Origin: Embiotoca jacksoni
Taxonomy: Eukaryota; Chordata; Actinopteri; Embiotocidae
Assembly: GCA_022577435.1 (NCBI GenBank)
Contig: JAKOON010000007.1
Coordinates: 4,422,926-4,486,925, forward strand
DNA: 64,000 nucleotides
Direction of reading: 5' to 3'
The translations under genes were made by a program, and so were the position numbers. The notes below the pieces were generated by a model that saw nothing but the letters and a program-made list of their open reading frames with translations, made no database searches and had not been told where the DNA came from. Positions 50,301-62,960 of this stretch are shown here, one piece after another (position 1 is the first letter of the stretch; every line of letters begins with the position of its first letter).

Positions 50301-51879
50301 CTTCTCGATGCCCCCCGGGAATCTTTTGGGGTCCGCCTGCAGGCGGCCCCGGGCGTCGCGCTGGCGGGAGGGCCAGCAGTCATCGATGCAGACGTACTCG
50401 TAGCCGGCCTCTTTCCAGCCCTCCTTCACCATCACGTCTGCCATCCGCATGTACAGACGCTCGCTGTCAGGGCGAGCAGAAGGAGACAGGCGGGTATCAG
50501 CTTTGCTGCTGCTCATTGTTGAGTAAATACAGCAGATAAGATTCATCCCGCAGACTGACATCGGACGCTTTGTGAGCTAGACATTTTTTTTAATTGCGTA
50601 CAGGAAGTGAGGCATGCTATGTTGTCATTAATTACTAGAGAGTCGTCAAAATGACACAGAAACGGGACTTTGCATATTATAATTTGCTTTTGCCAAAGAA
50701 AAATCTGTTAAAAAAACATAAATATAAAAAGTTAAACAGAAAAATATTTAAATTCACATCTCATGATCAGGGAGGAAAACCTGAACTAAACTAGCAACTA
50801 AAAGTAGATCATGTGTTTCCTCTAAATGTCAAACGAGCTGATTGGCAGAACTGTGTGACTACTTTGATCATTTCTAATATTTTAAGCAAAAGTGCTGAAC
50901 ATTTGTGGTTCCAGTTTATTAAATCAGAAGACTATTTCCTTGTCTACTGAATAATAAGTATTTTTGAATTGTGGATTGTTGGTTGGCACAAAAAAAGACA
51001 TCAGGCTTTTAAGAAATATATATGCGTTTTAAAAAAAAAAGTATGCTTAGTGAACCAAAGGATTGATTCAGAAATAAATATGTAGTCTGACTGACAACGA
51101 AAAGTTATTTATTTCAGCCAAATGTAATTTAACTTTATCAAGGTAACTCGTCTCCTTTAAAACCTTGTTTTTTATTTTTATTTTTTTAATTTATACCATT
51201 CTTTGTGTCTTTTTTCTTATCCGTTACCTTATCCCCTTACAGATTGCACGTGTAACTCCACTGGAATGAAACAAGAAATTACTTTTATGTTACTTTTCAT
51301 TATTTGTTCATTATTAAAAGTTATTTCTGTTCTCACACTGCTGAGAGCCTCTCAAATGATTTTCTCTATTCTAAAATGAGGATCTCAAATTTCAGGATAC
51401 AGGAAATCCTTAGATTATGTATTTCTGTTTATTATTTACCACACACACACATTTTTTTTTTTTTTTTAAACTTTAATTAGCCCGTAGATTTCTTTTGATT
51501 ATAGTCTAATATTCTAACAACACCTGCGTGTAATTGTAAACCTCGCTTCCTGTAAACAATAGGGATTTCCAGTGAAACAAGAAAATGTAGAGGCTTGTCT
51601 GTGACTTGGAAGTGTGTCTGTATGAGATATGTGCACATCGACTGATTCTCTTCCGAGTTTTTCCTCCCGTGTTTTCAGCTCACAAGCGCATCAGTCGCTC
51701 GTCTCGACGGCTCTTTACCTGATGCAGTCGTTGGGGTCTCTGTCACAGTCGGTGTTGCACATGAACCTCTCCCAGTGCAGCCAGCCCATCGTGGGTCTCA
51801 GCGCCAGGCCGTTGTCGAGCTCTTCAGTAGCGGGAAAGATTAAAGTGACGACCGCGAGGAGAAACGCGACTCTGCACAT
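47313..51879 (-). CDS. gla: gla, lysosomal alpha-galactosidase A
   Basis: GH27 retaining glycosidase that removes terminal alpha-galactose from globotriaosylceramide in lysosomes; human deficiency is Fabry disease. Seven exons: 51879-51719, 50463-50289, 49521-49347, 49075-48984, 48818-48657, 48012-47815 and 47645-47313; 431 residues (human 429). Residues 1 to about 19 form a signal peptide (MCRVAFLLAVVTLIFPA). LDNGLALRPTMGWLHWERF starts the barrel. The nucleophile is Asp159 (LLKFDGC) and the acid/base is Asp219 (WRNFAD). SCEWPLY has the Glu and Leu that set galactose rather than N-acetylgalactosamine specificity, which argues against naga. Glycosylation sequons: NMS 174, NKT 180, NYT 203, NVT 369. 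The C-terminal end (RQKPATVL) is diverged. Confidence 0.95.
49614..49627 (+). promoter_or_regulatory. CTCF-like motif in gla intron 2
   Basis: CCAGTAGGGGGCGA fits the CTCF core consensus almost perfectly. It has the same orientation as the motif at 44524-44537, so the two bracket rpl36a and the 3' half of gla. This is a motif match only. Confidence 0.45.
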
Positions 51880-52150
51880 GTTTTGTTTTTACAACTCGAC
51901 GCTTTTTCGTGTAGAAAAAAAAAACAACACACACAACGACTTGTGTTTTGTTTCTAGACCTATTTCCTCGTGCAAAACCGTATCAGCCCGCCTCCACCGG
52001 GTGATCGACATGACTCTGGACCAATAGTATCAAAATGCGTTTGTAACTGTCCAATGGCGCGTCACGTCACCCAGATTCTCTCCACTGCAAACGAGGAAGC
52101 GGCGGGTTCACCTGACGCTGGAAGAGGTCAGGTGACATGACATGACGCGA
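51880..52150 (-). promoter_or_regulatory. gla: gla promoter region
   Basis: CCAAT boxes at about 52019 and 52049, a CG-rich stretch with CGTCACGTCAC (about 52058) and AGGTCAGGTGACATGACATGA (about 52124-52144) lie within 270 bp of the gla start. The local rise in CpG and the paired CCAAT boxes are what a TATA-less housekeeping promoter would show. No second gene reads rightward from here as far as I can see. Confidence 0.5.
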
Positions 52151-53370
52151 CACGATGTTTTGTTACTCTACTGAATACCGAAACGACAGAAACAACAACA
52201 ATTATGCCACTATATTACACGTTGTAGTCCATAAATAGTTTGGAGAATAAATATTTTCTTAGTGATAAAATGAACATAAAACGCCATAAAACAGTCTACG
52301 TTTTCAGTACTGACAGCCACGGCTAGATTAACTTGCAAAGGGGCCCCGAAGCAAAACTGAGGGCTGTACTCCAAGCAAGTTCAACATACCTAGGCTTTCT
52401 TTGCCTGAGCTGGCTCAACAAAGCGGAAACTCACTTGCAGCCCCGGAGGTGTCAAATGGACTAAAGAGCAAATAGGAAATACATATTAAAATCATAATTC
52501 AAAGCGAGAGGTAGGTTTACTGGCAGAATGCATTCTTCCAAAGTTAAAATGTTCTTTCTTTTTCTTCTTTTTTTTTTTGTGGTGTGAAAACATGATGGAT
52601 ATTTGCTTTTTGTTAAATTAAGTCATGGTTGTTTCTTTACATAATGAAAGCAATGCTCACTGTGATCAGGGTTTTTTTCTGAATTTAATCATACAGGCAT
52701 ACTTTAATGTAAACCAAATAATCAGAAAGTTTGAGGATTCAGAATAATTTAAAACATAAGAAGTGATGACATGTAAAACAGAGAAAATATTGAAGATTCT
52801 GCACTATGTCTGGGTGAGCAGTCATATTTAAGCAAACGTTTTGAATTGACCAAGTTAACTCCTCTGTTCAAAAGGTCAGATTTCCTCGGCTTCCTCATCA
52901 GAGGCCTCTTTCACGTAAATCAACTTGCAGCCATTATTCCCCTGTTATAAATATGGATGTACCTCAGACCTCCAGCAGAGCTTTGCTTTATAAGTCGTTC
53001 TGTGATAGAGAGTTACATGGCATCAGAACCAAGTGATAGAAGTCAAATTATTCTAAACAAAGAGATGCTTTCTTAGCTTCAAATAATGGCTAGACTGAAG
53101 GTTACCAGTGGGGCGGCGGCACATGCCACTCTAAAACATTTAGTTAAAGGAGTAAAATAATTGTCTTAACATCTAGCAGGACTTAATCTTTTAGTTAAAA
53201 AAAAAAAAGTTAAATCATCAAATTTGAAGATAGATTTTCAACACACAGAGACAACAACTAGTTCTTAGTAAACCTGTGTCTTTTAGAGATTCTTGGAGGT
53301 CTGTTTCCTGTTTCGTAATCCCACTTTGTTGAAAGCCACGGATTAAAGGCCCCAATAGTCTTCCTACATA
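52151..53370. other. Intergenic, nothing recognised
   Basis: AT-rich unique sequence with poly-T runs. I saw no exon, RNA gene or transposon end. Confidence 0.4.
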
Positions 53371-53800
53371 CAGTGTAGCATGTTCTCATTTGGGAATTAA
53401 CCACCATTTTGTGTCCAAAACAAAGCCAACTTTTCATTAATGAGGTCCTCGGATTTAAGTGAATAACCCTGGCAGGCGCGTTTCAGACATCTATTTGCAT
53501 TTGCTTTCCAACAAACACAAAAAAATGAAAGGAAATGGCCTCTTTTACCCCACTGTTCCCAGAGGAGCCTGGGTAATCAAAATGCCCCACGCTACCAGCA
53601 GTAATGTAGACAATGTACACATCGACGCCGCTTCAAACTGCTTATTAGCTGCGGATGCAAGGCAATAATTTGTCTGGCGTTGACGTTAAATGAATTACAG
53701 ATGGGTGTCCTAATTCAGCTGTAAATGGACACCCCGCGACAGAATCAAATTAATCATGGGCGTTTTTGTCTGTGAAATTGTCAGAGAACCCCTCACACAT
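53371..53800. promoter_or_regulatory. Enhancer-like block 1 (candidate conserved noncoding element)
   Basis: The block has balanced base composition and lacks homopolymers. It packs a POU octamer-type ATTTGCAT (53493-53500), homeodomain cores (ATTAATGAGG at about 53436, TAATTC, CAAATTAATCATGGG at about 53746-53760) and E-boxes (CAGATG, CAGCTG). Such density resembles developmental enhancers. Conservation itself was not tested. Confidence 0.4.
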
Positions 53801-54234
53801 GCAGAGAGAGTGATGAGTTTTTCAAATTGCTCTTTTGTGGAAATTTAAGGGGATCTGCAAACAGTTTATTTGCTAATGCAATAATATATTTTACACACTT
53901 TGAATCAGCAGTAAAACCCTCCTGTGGTCTCGCTCCTGTCCGTCTTTGCTGTGCATGACTTCTTGTGTCCTGATATTGAGAAGAGTCAAAACAAAATCAT
54001 GAGTTGGCACAGACCCAGATTATGACAATAATCCTCAACCCCACCGGTGGCTGTATGTAAAAAGGGAGCATTAATGAACACAAAACATGACCTTTCAGTG
54101 AAATGTCAAGGGGGCCTATTTCAACCTTAAACATTATCAGAGGCTTCACCCAGGGACAGGCCTGATACAAACAATATGTCACATGCTGTAGTTCATATCA
54201 GAGCCCGTGAGCAAAGGCGGTGAGGTTCTAAATG

Positions 54235-54920
54235 TCAGATTTCAATTTGACTCACCCCCCTGCTGATGGATGGACCAATCCAGCTCATCTAAATACACAG
54301 TTTTCTCATTGTAAAAATGGGATGTCGCCCTCTGTTGTGATCTAGACCCTTGTTTTTTTTTTTTCACTGCGTTGCGTAAAAGAGCAGTGTGCCTCCAATC
54401 TTTACAGTGGTTAATTGAGATTGTGGACAGATGGGCAGCCCGTGCTTGCTGTCTGGTTTATACAGCTCCCCGCTGCTTTGACACCAATCCATTATGTTCC
54501 TTTCTTCCCCACTGTCACATAATTGAAGAGACTGTCATGGCTGACTTACGTCGGCAACTTTGTTATGAAGTGCACGGGGATAAAATGGAAAGGAAAGCTT
54601 TGTTATGTTGTGCCTTCATGCCATGGAGTTTCATTATTGTGTTGATGTATAGGGACAGGTGGCCGTGTGAGTAAATGTCATGAAAAAGTTGTGCCTCCAT
54701 AAATACAACAGCTAACACTATATGGCTCACATACCCTCGGTGGGAAATCATTTATTGTCATGTAATTAGCTGCTTAAATTGTTTATGTGAATGTCATGGG
54801 GGGAAGGGAGCCCACATGTGCTGCTTTAATTAGGTCCTTGTTGGACTGAGTGTGTCTGTTGGTAATAACCGTATGAGGCAAGCTTATGACCAATAAATTA
54901 CTGTGTTTATTGACAATATT
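54235..54920. promoter_or_regulatory. Enhancer-like block 2 (candidate conserved noncoding element)
   Basis: About 690 bp of repeat-free sequence with two TAATTAG homeodomain sites (54763-54769, 54827-54833), CCATAAATAC (a HOX/CDX-like core at about 54698), CAATAAATTA and several CATGTG/CAGGTG E-boxes. The 100-codon frame at 54372-54674 within it has no recognisable domain and I treat it as chance. Inference only. Confidence 0.4.
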
Positions 54921-57059
54921 TCTCATGTCACTTATGGTTTTTAAAATTGAAATAACTCGCGTACGCCTTTTTCTAATGAGTTTAAGATTAATTGAAGTTT
55001 AAAATTCATTGGTTTAATGATCAATGAATTTTAGTTTGGTTTTCCATGTTTGCAAAGCTTTACTGTTAGTGGATTTAAGCCTGTCTGATGGTAGATGACA
55101 AGCAGGTTGAGAATATGCATTATTTAGATATAATAATTACATTTTAGACATCTGAAAATACATTTTGATTAGTCCTAATTACAACGTGACCAGTAAGAAT
55201 TATAACTCACACTATGCAGTCTGCTTATCTCCAACTAGATTTTTAAGTCTATAAAGGATATCTACAATATAATAACATCAGAGATCATTTATTAGATTGA
55301 CAAGATTCCCTTTACAGATATCTACAAAGCATGTGTGAGGTTTTTTTTTTTTTAGCATGCTTTTTCCTTTGTTTGACATTTGACAGTTTAGAGGTGACAG
55401 GATGTTGGAGTGGCATGAATCTTAACCATGCTGCCAGCAGACACCAGCATATAGTTAAAATTCTAATTTAATATTTAGTCCATTTTTTAATTTAAGATAT
55501 CTCTAATTACATTGTGATTAGAAGGAATGAACCATTAAGTTGTATGGTTATTCAAACTGAATTGTAGATATCTTTAATTAGATTCTCCATCCAACTCAGT
55601 GCTTCATTCTTACAAGTCAAAATGTAATTAGAAAGTCTTAAATGTAGTGTGCATATCTTAAATATGTGTCCCGCCAGTCTTATATGCTGTATGTTAAATC
55701 CGCTTGCTCTACATGCTTTCGTATTAGTGAACAGTAGCTGGTTGCTTAATGTTTTTTTTCCAAGATTCTCACAGATTTAAGGCTGGAGAGAAAAGATAAA
55801 ATCTTTGCAGGTGCATGTTCTCTATTCCTACTGATTTAGACATCTAGAGCAAAATAGACAGATCTCATGCATTCTTTAATCAGCTGATGTTCATTCTGTT
55901 CACTTATTTGACATAACATTTGACACGTAAACAGGCAGGGACTTTGTTGGATTTAAATTTGCGGTGTCACCACTTTAGTTTCTGATTGTCTGCAGCTCCT
56001 CTGCGTATGTTTAGGCACTGCTCTGGGTGCAGGTCATTTTTTTATCAATAAACTTTAATAATAAATTATTCAATAAATATATTATTCACTGCCTCATAGC
56101 TAAAGGGTTGAATCGAAAGAAGTACCCTAATGATCTTGTTTGTTCCTTTCAAATATATTTGCTTTCTATAAAATGTGATTTTTTTTCTGAGAGCACTTCA
56201 TATATTCTCCTTCAAAGACATTGAATCAAACGTTTGTCACATTTCTGTCCTGGAAATGATGTGTCTAATTATGATTTTACTCTCTTGCCAATGTGGAAAT
56301 TGGTGTTCAATAATAGTCTCCTAGTGATTACATCTAAAATATTATTACTAATGATCTCAGGAGCAGCTGCCCCAGCAGAGAGAGTGAGACTGCCTCAGCA
56401 GAGGGTACTACAGTACATTTTGAGAAAATCTATTTTAATAGTATAATCAATACATGATTCTGTTTGTAATCCTTAAAAGTCAGGGACTACACAAAGACTG
56501 ACCTTCACTCTGGCTGCTTTTACAAAAACACTGAGGACCTGCCAGGACTAATCCCACCTTTGAGGAGTCCTGATGATGCACATTTTTTACAGTAATTAGA
56601 TGGAACCGTCTATTGTGTGGTAAAGCTGGTAAACAAAGTGCATTGTAAAATCAATACAAAGCAAAGAGAGGCAGTATATTTTTGATGAAATTGATGATTT
56701 GTTCTGCTCAGTATCCTGGATGTTTTTTTCAGACTGCTACTTGGCATCTGTTTCTGTCTTGTTTGTTGGCATTTGTCATGTCTGTGTCTATTTCAGCCAA
56801 AGCAGACAGATGGAGGACACATCAGATACAGTTTTGATAAATGTCTCGTAAAAAAGCTTCCCTACTAGGACAGGTTGTTCCAATAAGGATTCAACTAATT
56901 TAGTAATTAGTTGCAAGCCAGATGATTATGGGGTCATTTCGTTCAATACCGGGTAAAGTTGTTTTTTGTTGTTGTATTGATTGAGAAGTGATTGACTTTT
57001 AGCCACACTGGCGGCGTTGCTCGAGGAATTGTAATGTTGGTCAGTTAGTTGATCTACCA
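54921..57059. other. Intergenic, AT-rich, nothing firm
   Basis: Long AT-rich stretch. TAATT-rich words are frequent but base composition alone could explain them. No exon, transposon end or RNA gene is visible. Confidence 0.35.
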
Positions 57060-57920
57060 TCTTGGTCCAGACTGAAATATCTCAACAGCTATCGGATGGA
57101 CGACCATGAAACTTGGTTTAGATATTTAAGGTGTTCAGATGATGAATACTAAAGACTGTAGTGATCATCTGACTTTTTGTCTAGCGCCTACAGTAATATC
57201 TACTTGATGGATTGGTGCAGAATTTTGTACAGAGATTCATTGTTCCCACGCAGTATATCCTCAATGACGACTGGTAATCTCTTAACATTTCCTGTAGTGC
57301 CACTATCAACATGACAGGTGTGTGTTTGATTGAATTATTTTGACAACTAGGTAGTTCATCCCAGGATGAAAAATAGTAACTTTTGTGATCCTCAGACTTT
57401 TGCAACACATCCTCATACCGAAACGACATAATAGGTAAATTTCGTGTCTTCCCACAATAATAAACATGTGATTAATGTTGTGAAGCAATTACAGTTTGGT
57501 TAGGTTTAGGTACCACAATAACTACATTTGCCCTGGTTGCTATGTTAGTTATATTACTTGATGTAAGATAAGGGGTGTATATGGACTTTAAGTGCATTAC
57601 CTAAGTTAAAATTTGTCCACGCAGACTTTTGATTTCACTATGTCATCTCACATCCTCCGTTACTACTGTCATAATGTCTAAGACCACTAGATGTCACAAT
57701 AAATTAAAAAATAATAGTTTTAACACCCTTGAACAAAAGACCAATGTTTATGCTTTCGTTATGAGGGTGCGCTTGACTTTTAATCTCTTGCGGTCATCTG
57801 GTCAGATTTTTATATTGTCCAATACTTTGACTTTGTGTCAAGTGCTAATTAGCAGATGTTAGCTTACTATATTAGCATTTTGAACATAACACCTGCTAAA
57901 CATCAGCATGTTGAAAACAC
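57060..57920. repeat. Degraded teleost interspersed repeat(s)
   Basis: Text such as CTGAAATATCTCAACAGCTAT, GGATGGACGACCATGAAACT and TCTAGCGCC is repeated in altered form about 105 bp later (AATATCTACTTGATGGATTG, TGTAGTGCC), an internal tandem structure I associate with a common perciform repeat. The right end (57840-57915) has GTGCTAATTAGCAGATGTTAGC and ACACCTGCTAAACATCAGCATG, another familiar fish repeat segment. Both matches are from memory. Confidence 0.55.
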
Positions 57921-58151
57921 AGCAATCATGTCAAAAAGCTGTTATTCCAGAGAGAACTGTTTCCCCGACTTGAAAAGCTGAGAGCCGGTTTTCAGCCCTC
58001 CATCACTGCCACTCATTGTCTTTTACTTCACCGGTTTTACTGCGTAAGTTCCAGTCAGAGTGTCCTTTGTTTGGGTGTTTTCTTGCTTATAGAGACAATA
58101 ACATCTGCAGGTTATTTATGATTGGAGGAGCCTTTTTTTTTTTTCTTACAG

Positions 58152-58169
58152 AGTACGATAGCAGCACTG
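58152..58169 (+). other. Isolated 18-nt microexon-like signal
   Basis: A long T-rich tract (58132-58146) ends in ACAG at 58148-58151, followed by 18 nt (AGTACGATAGCAGCACTG) and then a near-consensus donor (gtgagtaaa) at 58170. In phase 0 it would encode STIAAL; in phase 1, Tyr-Asp-Ser-Ser-Thr flanked by split codons; the third phase has a stop. No host gene was recognised, so this may be chance. Confidence 0.3.
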
Positions 58170-59013
58170 GTGAGTAAACAAAAAGGCCTCTTGCCTTGCA
58201 CAAAGTGAGAATGAAGTCAACCATTTTACTAGTTCAAACTCATCTTTCATGGTTCACATGTTGCATCTGTGTAATGGATGCAGTCTTGACCTTTTCACAT
58301 AGTGATAAACTACAGTGACAGGAATGCCCCCATCCCAGAGCTTTGATAAGCCAGACCGACCATACACCGAACAATTTGCAGCTTGAAAAGCTTACACCTG
58401 TATATTGGACTGAAGACCTTAAAGTTTTAATGTGCCCCAATTTGTAGGCTGCCTCTCTCTGATTCTGAAAGAATAGCATCAGTTTTGACTTTGTTCCAGC
58501 TATACTTTCTGTTTAATTTTTAATTTGAGGTAAAGAAAAGAGAAAATTCAGCTGGTGTTTTATTGGAGACACTTTGATGCTTTTGTATTACTGAAGAAAT
58601 TATTCTGTATAGGAGTTCAATATGTATCAGGTTACCATGAACCTGCAAATTGATTTCTCTGGGTGAGTTTGCAGCCTGGAGCACATCTTTTATTCTCTTT
58701 GCTTTGAGAAGAAAAACAAATAATGTCACGCACACCATTCTACTTCTTTGTTATCACATGAAATGTGTTGTTATATTTCTCTATTTGGTGATGGAAATAA
58801 GCAATGGCCTAAAGGGAGCAGGTTATCAAGTCCTATTATTCCACCTGGTCATGCATTTTTTTTAAAAGGCAACAAATACGTATTTCCCCTTTAGTTAAAC
58901 TTCAAACATCTTTGTCATTTTTGGTGACAGCAAAACACACCTAACCTTATTGGAAAGGAATAGTGTTGGCAAGAAAATGTGAATGTGGAGTTCTCTGTGA
59001 ATTTCTAGAAGAA

Positions 59014-59051
59014 GAGAAGAAAAGATGGTCAGGAGAAGAAAAGATGGTCAG
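59014..59051. repeat. Two perfect 19-bp tandem copies
   Basis: The unit GAGAAGAAAAGATGGTCAG occurs at 59014-59032 and again at 59033-59051 without change, a recent small duplication. Confidence 0.9.
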
Positions 59052-59159
59052 GATTTTGAATTTTTATAAACAGCATCACCATGGTAACAAGGCAAGATAC
59101 CTATCACTGTGCATTCAGGAGATCCCATCAGTGCAATTCCACGTCCATGTTCCCGTGCT

Positions 59160-59400
59160 CTAAACATCCCCCCACCCCCATTGTTTACAGACCTGTGAAA
59201 ATGGAGGCTTCAGCTCATTACCCTTGTTACACTTGGCTGGTAAGCTTTGCAACACATGAATCAAATGGCAAAGGCATAATTGGATTCAAATTAGATTTTA
59301 ACCTATTAGAATGCATTTCTGTGAGCTGGAAGATGCTAAAAGTTTAATGCTTAGTTCTTTTCATATTAAATGCTAATGAGGGATTGGTAGGTTAAAGAAA
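59160..59400. promoter_or_regulatory. Enhancer-like block 3, with an exon-like signal
   Basis: Repeat-free block with several homeodomain cores (GCATAATTGG, AAATTAGATT, GCTAATGAGG). It also contains a 49-nt segment 59191-59239 bounded by a CCCC/T-rich tract plus ACAG and by gtaagc. That segment is open in two frames, neither of which I recognise. Confidence 0.3.
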
Positions 59401-61979
59401 AGCCTATTCACAGCTCTTTAATTATCTGATATGGAGAATAAAGGTTGTGGCTGCTATTATAGTGCGTGCATTTGCGGGTGTTTAAAAAGTTGTTTGAAGA
59501 ATTTTTACGCCCACCAGGTTTTGTAGATTAGAAGACCATTTTAGCACAGGGCATCATAATTCATTTAATGTTATTAAATGATTTAAAACAGACAAAGTAA
59601 AACAGACATGCCCAGACATTTTGAGCTTGAATGACTCCAGCTGGCTTTGCTTCAAAAAATTTTTATTCATCTGCAACATCAAAAAACAAAATTTTAGAGC
59701 ATCAAATCTCAAAAGGTTTAATAGTGTCATGAGTTGTCTATTATTAGTTAGACACAGCAGTCACAGTTAAGTCTTACTTTCAAAATAGGAAGTTATTAAA
59801 ACAAAATTTTCCGAAAGAATCTGATAGATGTACTTGTATAAGTTTTACTCAGTGGTCCATGTAGATTTAACAAGTTAAAATAATAGGCTAGGTTCTTTAA
59901 AGCCACAGTGTGGTACTTTTACATATAAATGGAATTCGTTACATTCAAGCTCTTGTGAAATTAGTTCACACATTGCTGGTTAAGCCTATAACTGCCAGGT
60001 AAATCTCTCTTTATTTTACAGTATACAGAGTTTTTACATTTGTTGTCAGGTGTGATATTCCTGCGCTATCTGTGTGAATGAAAACTGGATATGCTCCAGG
60101 GACAGAGCTTGTGCACCAAAGACTTCTGCTGGTTAAGATTCAGGTTGAGCTCTCTGCTAACTTGTAATGGGGATAATATAATTCAATCATTAGAAATCGC
60201 TCGACTTTCCAAATGTTACAGAGTTGGGTGGATCAAATTCTGGTAGTGATACAATTCCTTTTGCAGGAATTGCGATGTCTTTTATTTTATTAACCCAGCG
60301 TTTTATCCACAGTCTATCAACAGCTGCAACGGTAGTAACGGAGTACGCTGCAGGAGAGCCTTTGACATAAAAACATGTCGACTGTGTTCTTATAATTACT
60401 CTCACTGGCAGAAGGGGGAGGCAAAAGTTACGCTCTGCAGGTTCAAGATTTAGTAAATGGAAAACATATTTAAGATTTTGACATGATTAAAGCAGCAATA
60501 ACTGTCTGATTTGGCTTCTTTGGGGAAAACAAGCTGTAAACAAAACATTGACATTATATTTTATGTATCAAACAGTTGCCTGTTTACACATTCAGCAAAT
60601 ACAAGACCCTCTAATGTCAGGAAACACTAGAGTCCTGTGATAATTATCTGAGTTCATCATTTGAGCAACTCTTTCAATCTGTTATTAACATAAAAACACT
60701 GATTAATGCAGGTTTAATCTTGTCTTCTAAAAATAAAATGTTGACTTTAACAACTTTACTTATTGAAATGCTCTGCTCTCTTTACATGGATTTGTAAAAA
60801 TAAGTCTCAGTGACAATGTAATAATGCTTTAAGCACCCACAGTAGGGTTGAGCACTTGACAAATGGCCATAGCCAAGGACATTTTATGAAATTCAGCTAT
60901 ACGTTTAATATCTATACATCATGAACAGCGGCAGAGAAAAGAAAAATGTAAGCAGTTTTTAAGCCCATGCAGTAACACACGAGGATGAGGAGTGAGTAGT
61001 GGGGGGTAACTGGATGGGGCAGACTATTACTTAGCAGAAAGTGGACAAGTGAATAAAAGGGTGTGGTAGCACTTTGTTGAATGTTCCCTTTTGAGTCTCT
61101 CTATTTCACATTTTGGCGTGTTGGATGTGTTCGCATGGTGTTGTGATACAAAGCTCCACACGCAGGTAACAGAGAAAGATGTGATGTTTATTTTTGAAGC
61201 TCCTGCAGAGACCGCTCACAGCGATGATGTTGGGAGGAAGAAAAAAAAAAAAAAAGTGAGCTGAGAGCACACAAGCTCAAATCACTGATGCTGATCCTGG
61301 TTCATCTCCTTCAAGGACCAAAAGTACCTTCCCTCCAGCTCGAGCATATGCAATGTGCATCACGTATGCTCGCACAAACACAAACACATTTCACATTTCA
61401 CATTTCCACACCTTCATGCTTCAGCCCCTATAGACTGGTTGCCACCCCTTCAATTACATCCCCATGTCTCACAGAATTATTCACTCTTGGTTCCTCAGCG
61501 GGCCCTTTGTTTCCACGGCAACAAGAGGTAGTGTTGGGTTCGCTGTATTCTAGCCTATCAGCATTTAAAGGTTTCTTGGCTTGATGGGAAAAGTTGACCA
61601 GGTATCAGAACAATATTTTGTTTCCAGGAAGCTGAACAAAGCAGCACATGGTCTTCACTGAAAAAGACAAGATCATTCATTTTGCTTTTTATCATTTAAT
61701 GCTGTCTATTGCTCAACACGACACTGAAAGCATTGTCACACGTGTTCAGTAACTGCAGATGAAAATCCCTCTCGAGGCAATCTGTTGGCCTCTTTGCACA
61801 CTGAAATTTCCATGAAGATGCCAATGAACACACACTGTATCTCTTCCCGATGAAAAGGCTTGAGATGAACCCTGATTACTTGATATGACACAAACATGTA
61901 AAAACATGTAAATAAATCTCAGTCTCAACTCGATGACAAGCTGGAGGAGAGAGAAATGATTCAGCAGGGCACTTGAACA
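59401..61979. other. Intergenic, nothing firm
   Basis: AT-rich unique sequence. Open frames up to 98 codons (61288-61584) have no recognisable domain. No transposon ends or RNA genes seen. Confidence 0.35.
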
Positions 61980-62960
61980 ATGTCTCTATTTGCAACTGTT
62001 GACTATCAAACAGGGTTCACCCTGTTAGGAGCTATTTAACAGACTCATCTTAACAGATGGGTCTGACAGTGCTTCTCAGTACTAATCAGCTGTCCAGGGG
62101 GTACCAGCAGGAGGGCCATTACAAAGACTAGCCTCTCTTACTTTACATACTGTAGATCAGATTTTAATGGAGGAAAGGAAGTGTATAGCATCTTTCCTGG
62201 CCATGAAGTCACATTGGCAAATGAAACAGGCCCCCCTCTGCTCCAAACATGATGTCGGTCCCTGCTTCCTTCATGTGTATTTCAGGCTTCTCAGACATCC
62301 CCCTTGATGATGGAAGCCCCTGTGGCTGATTCTCACCAACACTTTCCTCCTACTTATTACCGACTCGAGGTGTTACGGTACCGACGACACCAGTGACAGT
62401 CGAAGCAGGTTGGCGTGACGACTCAACCTTGAAGATAGCTAAGCACCTCTTAAGTCACCCCTGAACCTGAGGTGTTTATAAGTTCACTGACTGACTATCC
62501 TTCTCAGCTGTGTTTCATACTGGTAGTATTTTCGGCTGATTTTAGCACCCAACCAGGACAAAGTGATCTTTATAAGGATCACTATAGGTCCGGGTTGTGT
62601 GCTAAAACCAGCCTATTATCCTGTGAGATTACGTCATATTTTTATGTCCATTGTAAAAGTTTGCGGCCAGTTCGGGAATTTGTGTGCGCTGGTGGGTAGA
62701 CGTGTAGCATGTCCAGCTTTCAACCTGTAAAAGTCATTCTTTGATAAGGTTGACTCAAACACATCCTAGCCCATTAAACCACATCTGCACCGAAAGTATA
62801 GCTGCCCTGCTGTGGCAGAGTTGTCATAGCGCTGCCATGCTCTGCTCTCTGAACTGCCAGTGATATGTGATTAATTGGAGCACATTAGCTGCACACATCT
62901 ACGGCATGTGTTGGCCTGTTCTGCACTTTTCTGCCAGTGTGATCCTGACCACAATTTGTT
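61980..62960. promoter_or_regulatory. Enhancer-like stretch 4
   Basis: Two sub-blocks stand out: about 61980-62200 (AACAGATGGG, ACTAATCAGCTG, CCATTACAAAG) and about 62800-62960 (GTGATTAATTGGAGC, CACATTAGCTGCAC, GGCATGTGTTGG). They are repeat-free, with paired E-box and TAAT sites. Conservation untested. Confidence 0.3.

Noticed and set aside
50094..50561. 155-codon minus frame
   Set aside because: It is gla exon 2 (50463-50289) read through into flanking introns.
47313..51879. naga (alpha-N-acetylgalactosaminidase) rather than gla
   Set aside because: The specificity loop reads SCEWPLY with Glu and Leu, as in alpha-galactosidase A; synteny agrees.
54372..54674. 100-codon open frame on +
   Set aside because: No recognisable domain, no splice context, and it sits in an enhancer-like block; probably chance.
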